Positions 24,769 through 24,892 of a stretch of 24,892 bases of DNA are shown here, piece after piece (the first letter of the stretch is position 1; each line of letters starts with the position of its first letter). The notes under the pieces were generated by a model. That model was not told where the DNA came from. It worked only from the letters and a program-made list of their open reading frames with translations, and searched no databases. The translations under genes were made by a program, and so were the position numbers. The stretch spans positions 1 through 24,892 of the forward strand of contig NZ_WOEI01000025.1 in assembly GCF_009733925.1 (NCBI RefSeq). Direction: 5' to 3'. The DNA is from Streptobacillus canis. GTDB taxonomy: Bacteria; Fusobacteriota; Fusobacteriia; Fusobacteriales; Leptotrichiaceae.

Positions 24769-24845
24769 TGGCGACCTTGGAAGGACTCGAACCTTCGACC
24801 CTCTGATTAACAGTCAGATGCTCTAACCGACTGAGCTACAAAGTC
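24769..24845 (-). tRNA. tRNA-Asn (anticodon GUU)
   Basis: A 77-nt cloverleaf: acceptor GACTTTG/CAAGGTC (one G-U pair), D-stem GCTC/GAGC, anticodon stem TCTGA/TCAGA with loop CTGTTAA giving GTT, a 5-nt variable loop, T-stem GAAGG/CCTTC with loop TTCGAGT, discriminator G and encoded CCA. It lies 14 bases after the 5S rRNA 3' end and just before asnS. Confidence 0.97.
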
Positions 24846-24859
24846 ATGATTTAAAAAAA

Positions 24860-24892
24860 GTTTGGCAACTACCTATCTTCCCTATTACTAAG
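24860..24892 (-). rRNA. 5S rRNA, 3' end only (cut by window edge)
   Basis: Read on the minus strand, the last ~33 bases (AATAGGGAAGATAGGTAGTT, then GCCAAAC) match the conserved 3' end of bacterial 5S rRNA, whose final GCCAAAC pairs with the 5' end. A tRNA follows closely, as usual at the end of an rRNA operon. The rest of the gene lies outside the window. Confidence 0.7.

Overview
The window is very AT-rich. Its 5S/tRNA-Asn end, a Liv-type amino-acid transporter and low-GC anaerobe-style housekeeping genes suggest Fusobacteriota, perhaps Leptotrichiaceae (Sneathia/Streptobacillus-like). The genus is a guess from codon use and protein resemblance only. All confident genes and the CRISPR precursor are read from the minus strand, so the window is best read from right to left.

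Right part (24892 to 11831): the 3' end of a 5S rRNA, then tRNA-Asn(GUU) and an intrinsic terminator. A near-consensus promoter then starts asnS, followed by at least twelve tightly packed genes: TPR lipo/periplasmic-type protein, a decayed DprA, topA, a XerC/D recombinase, yqeH, a 38-residue lipoprotein-like gene, walJ/yycJ, a divergent uracil-DNA-glycosylase-fold protein, ychF, an RclA-like flavoprotein, an MscS channel and a glyoxalase-II-like hydrolase. The run ends at a strong hairpin plus T-run at 11831-11860. No terminator is visible inside this 12.8 kb, so it may be a single long operon for translation, DNA topology and ribosome assembly.

Middle (11786 to 7171): a branched-chain amino-acid ABC transporter in the order livJ-livH-livM-livG-livF. 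It has a near-consensus promoter with two perfect palindromes, a read-through terminator between livJ and livH, and a terminator directly after livF.

Left accessory part (7139 to 1): a near-consensus promoter drives a compact five-gene operon of unfamiliar content. It encodes two paralogous small proteins sharing a C-terminal FG(E/D) motif, a 281-residue protein, a Ycf46-like AAA+ ATPase with a degenerate N-terminal ATPase-like half, and a 584-residue protein combining a PD-(D/E)xK-like nuclease signature with a long hydrophobic, Ala/Ser/Val-rich C-terminus. This cassette abuts an 11-repeat CRISPR array with no cas genes in the window. The array's leader promoter also points left, and its trailer end runs into the remains of an IS3-family insertion sequence that begins with a hairpin sequestering its ribosome binding site.

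The five-gene AAA+/nuclease-like cassette beside an orphan CRISPR array and IS debris is the best candidate for an undescribed (conflict or defence) system. Its function is inference.
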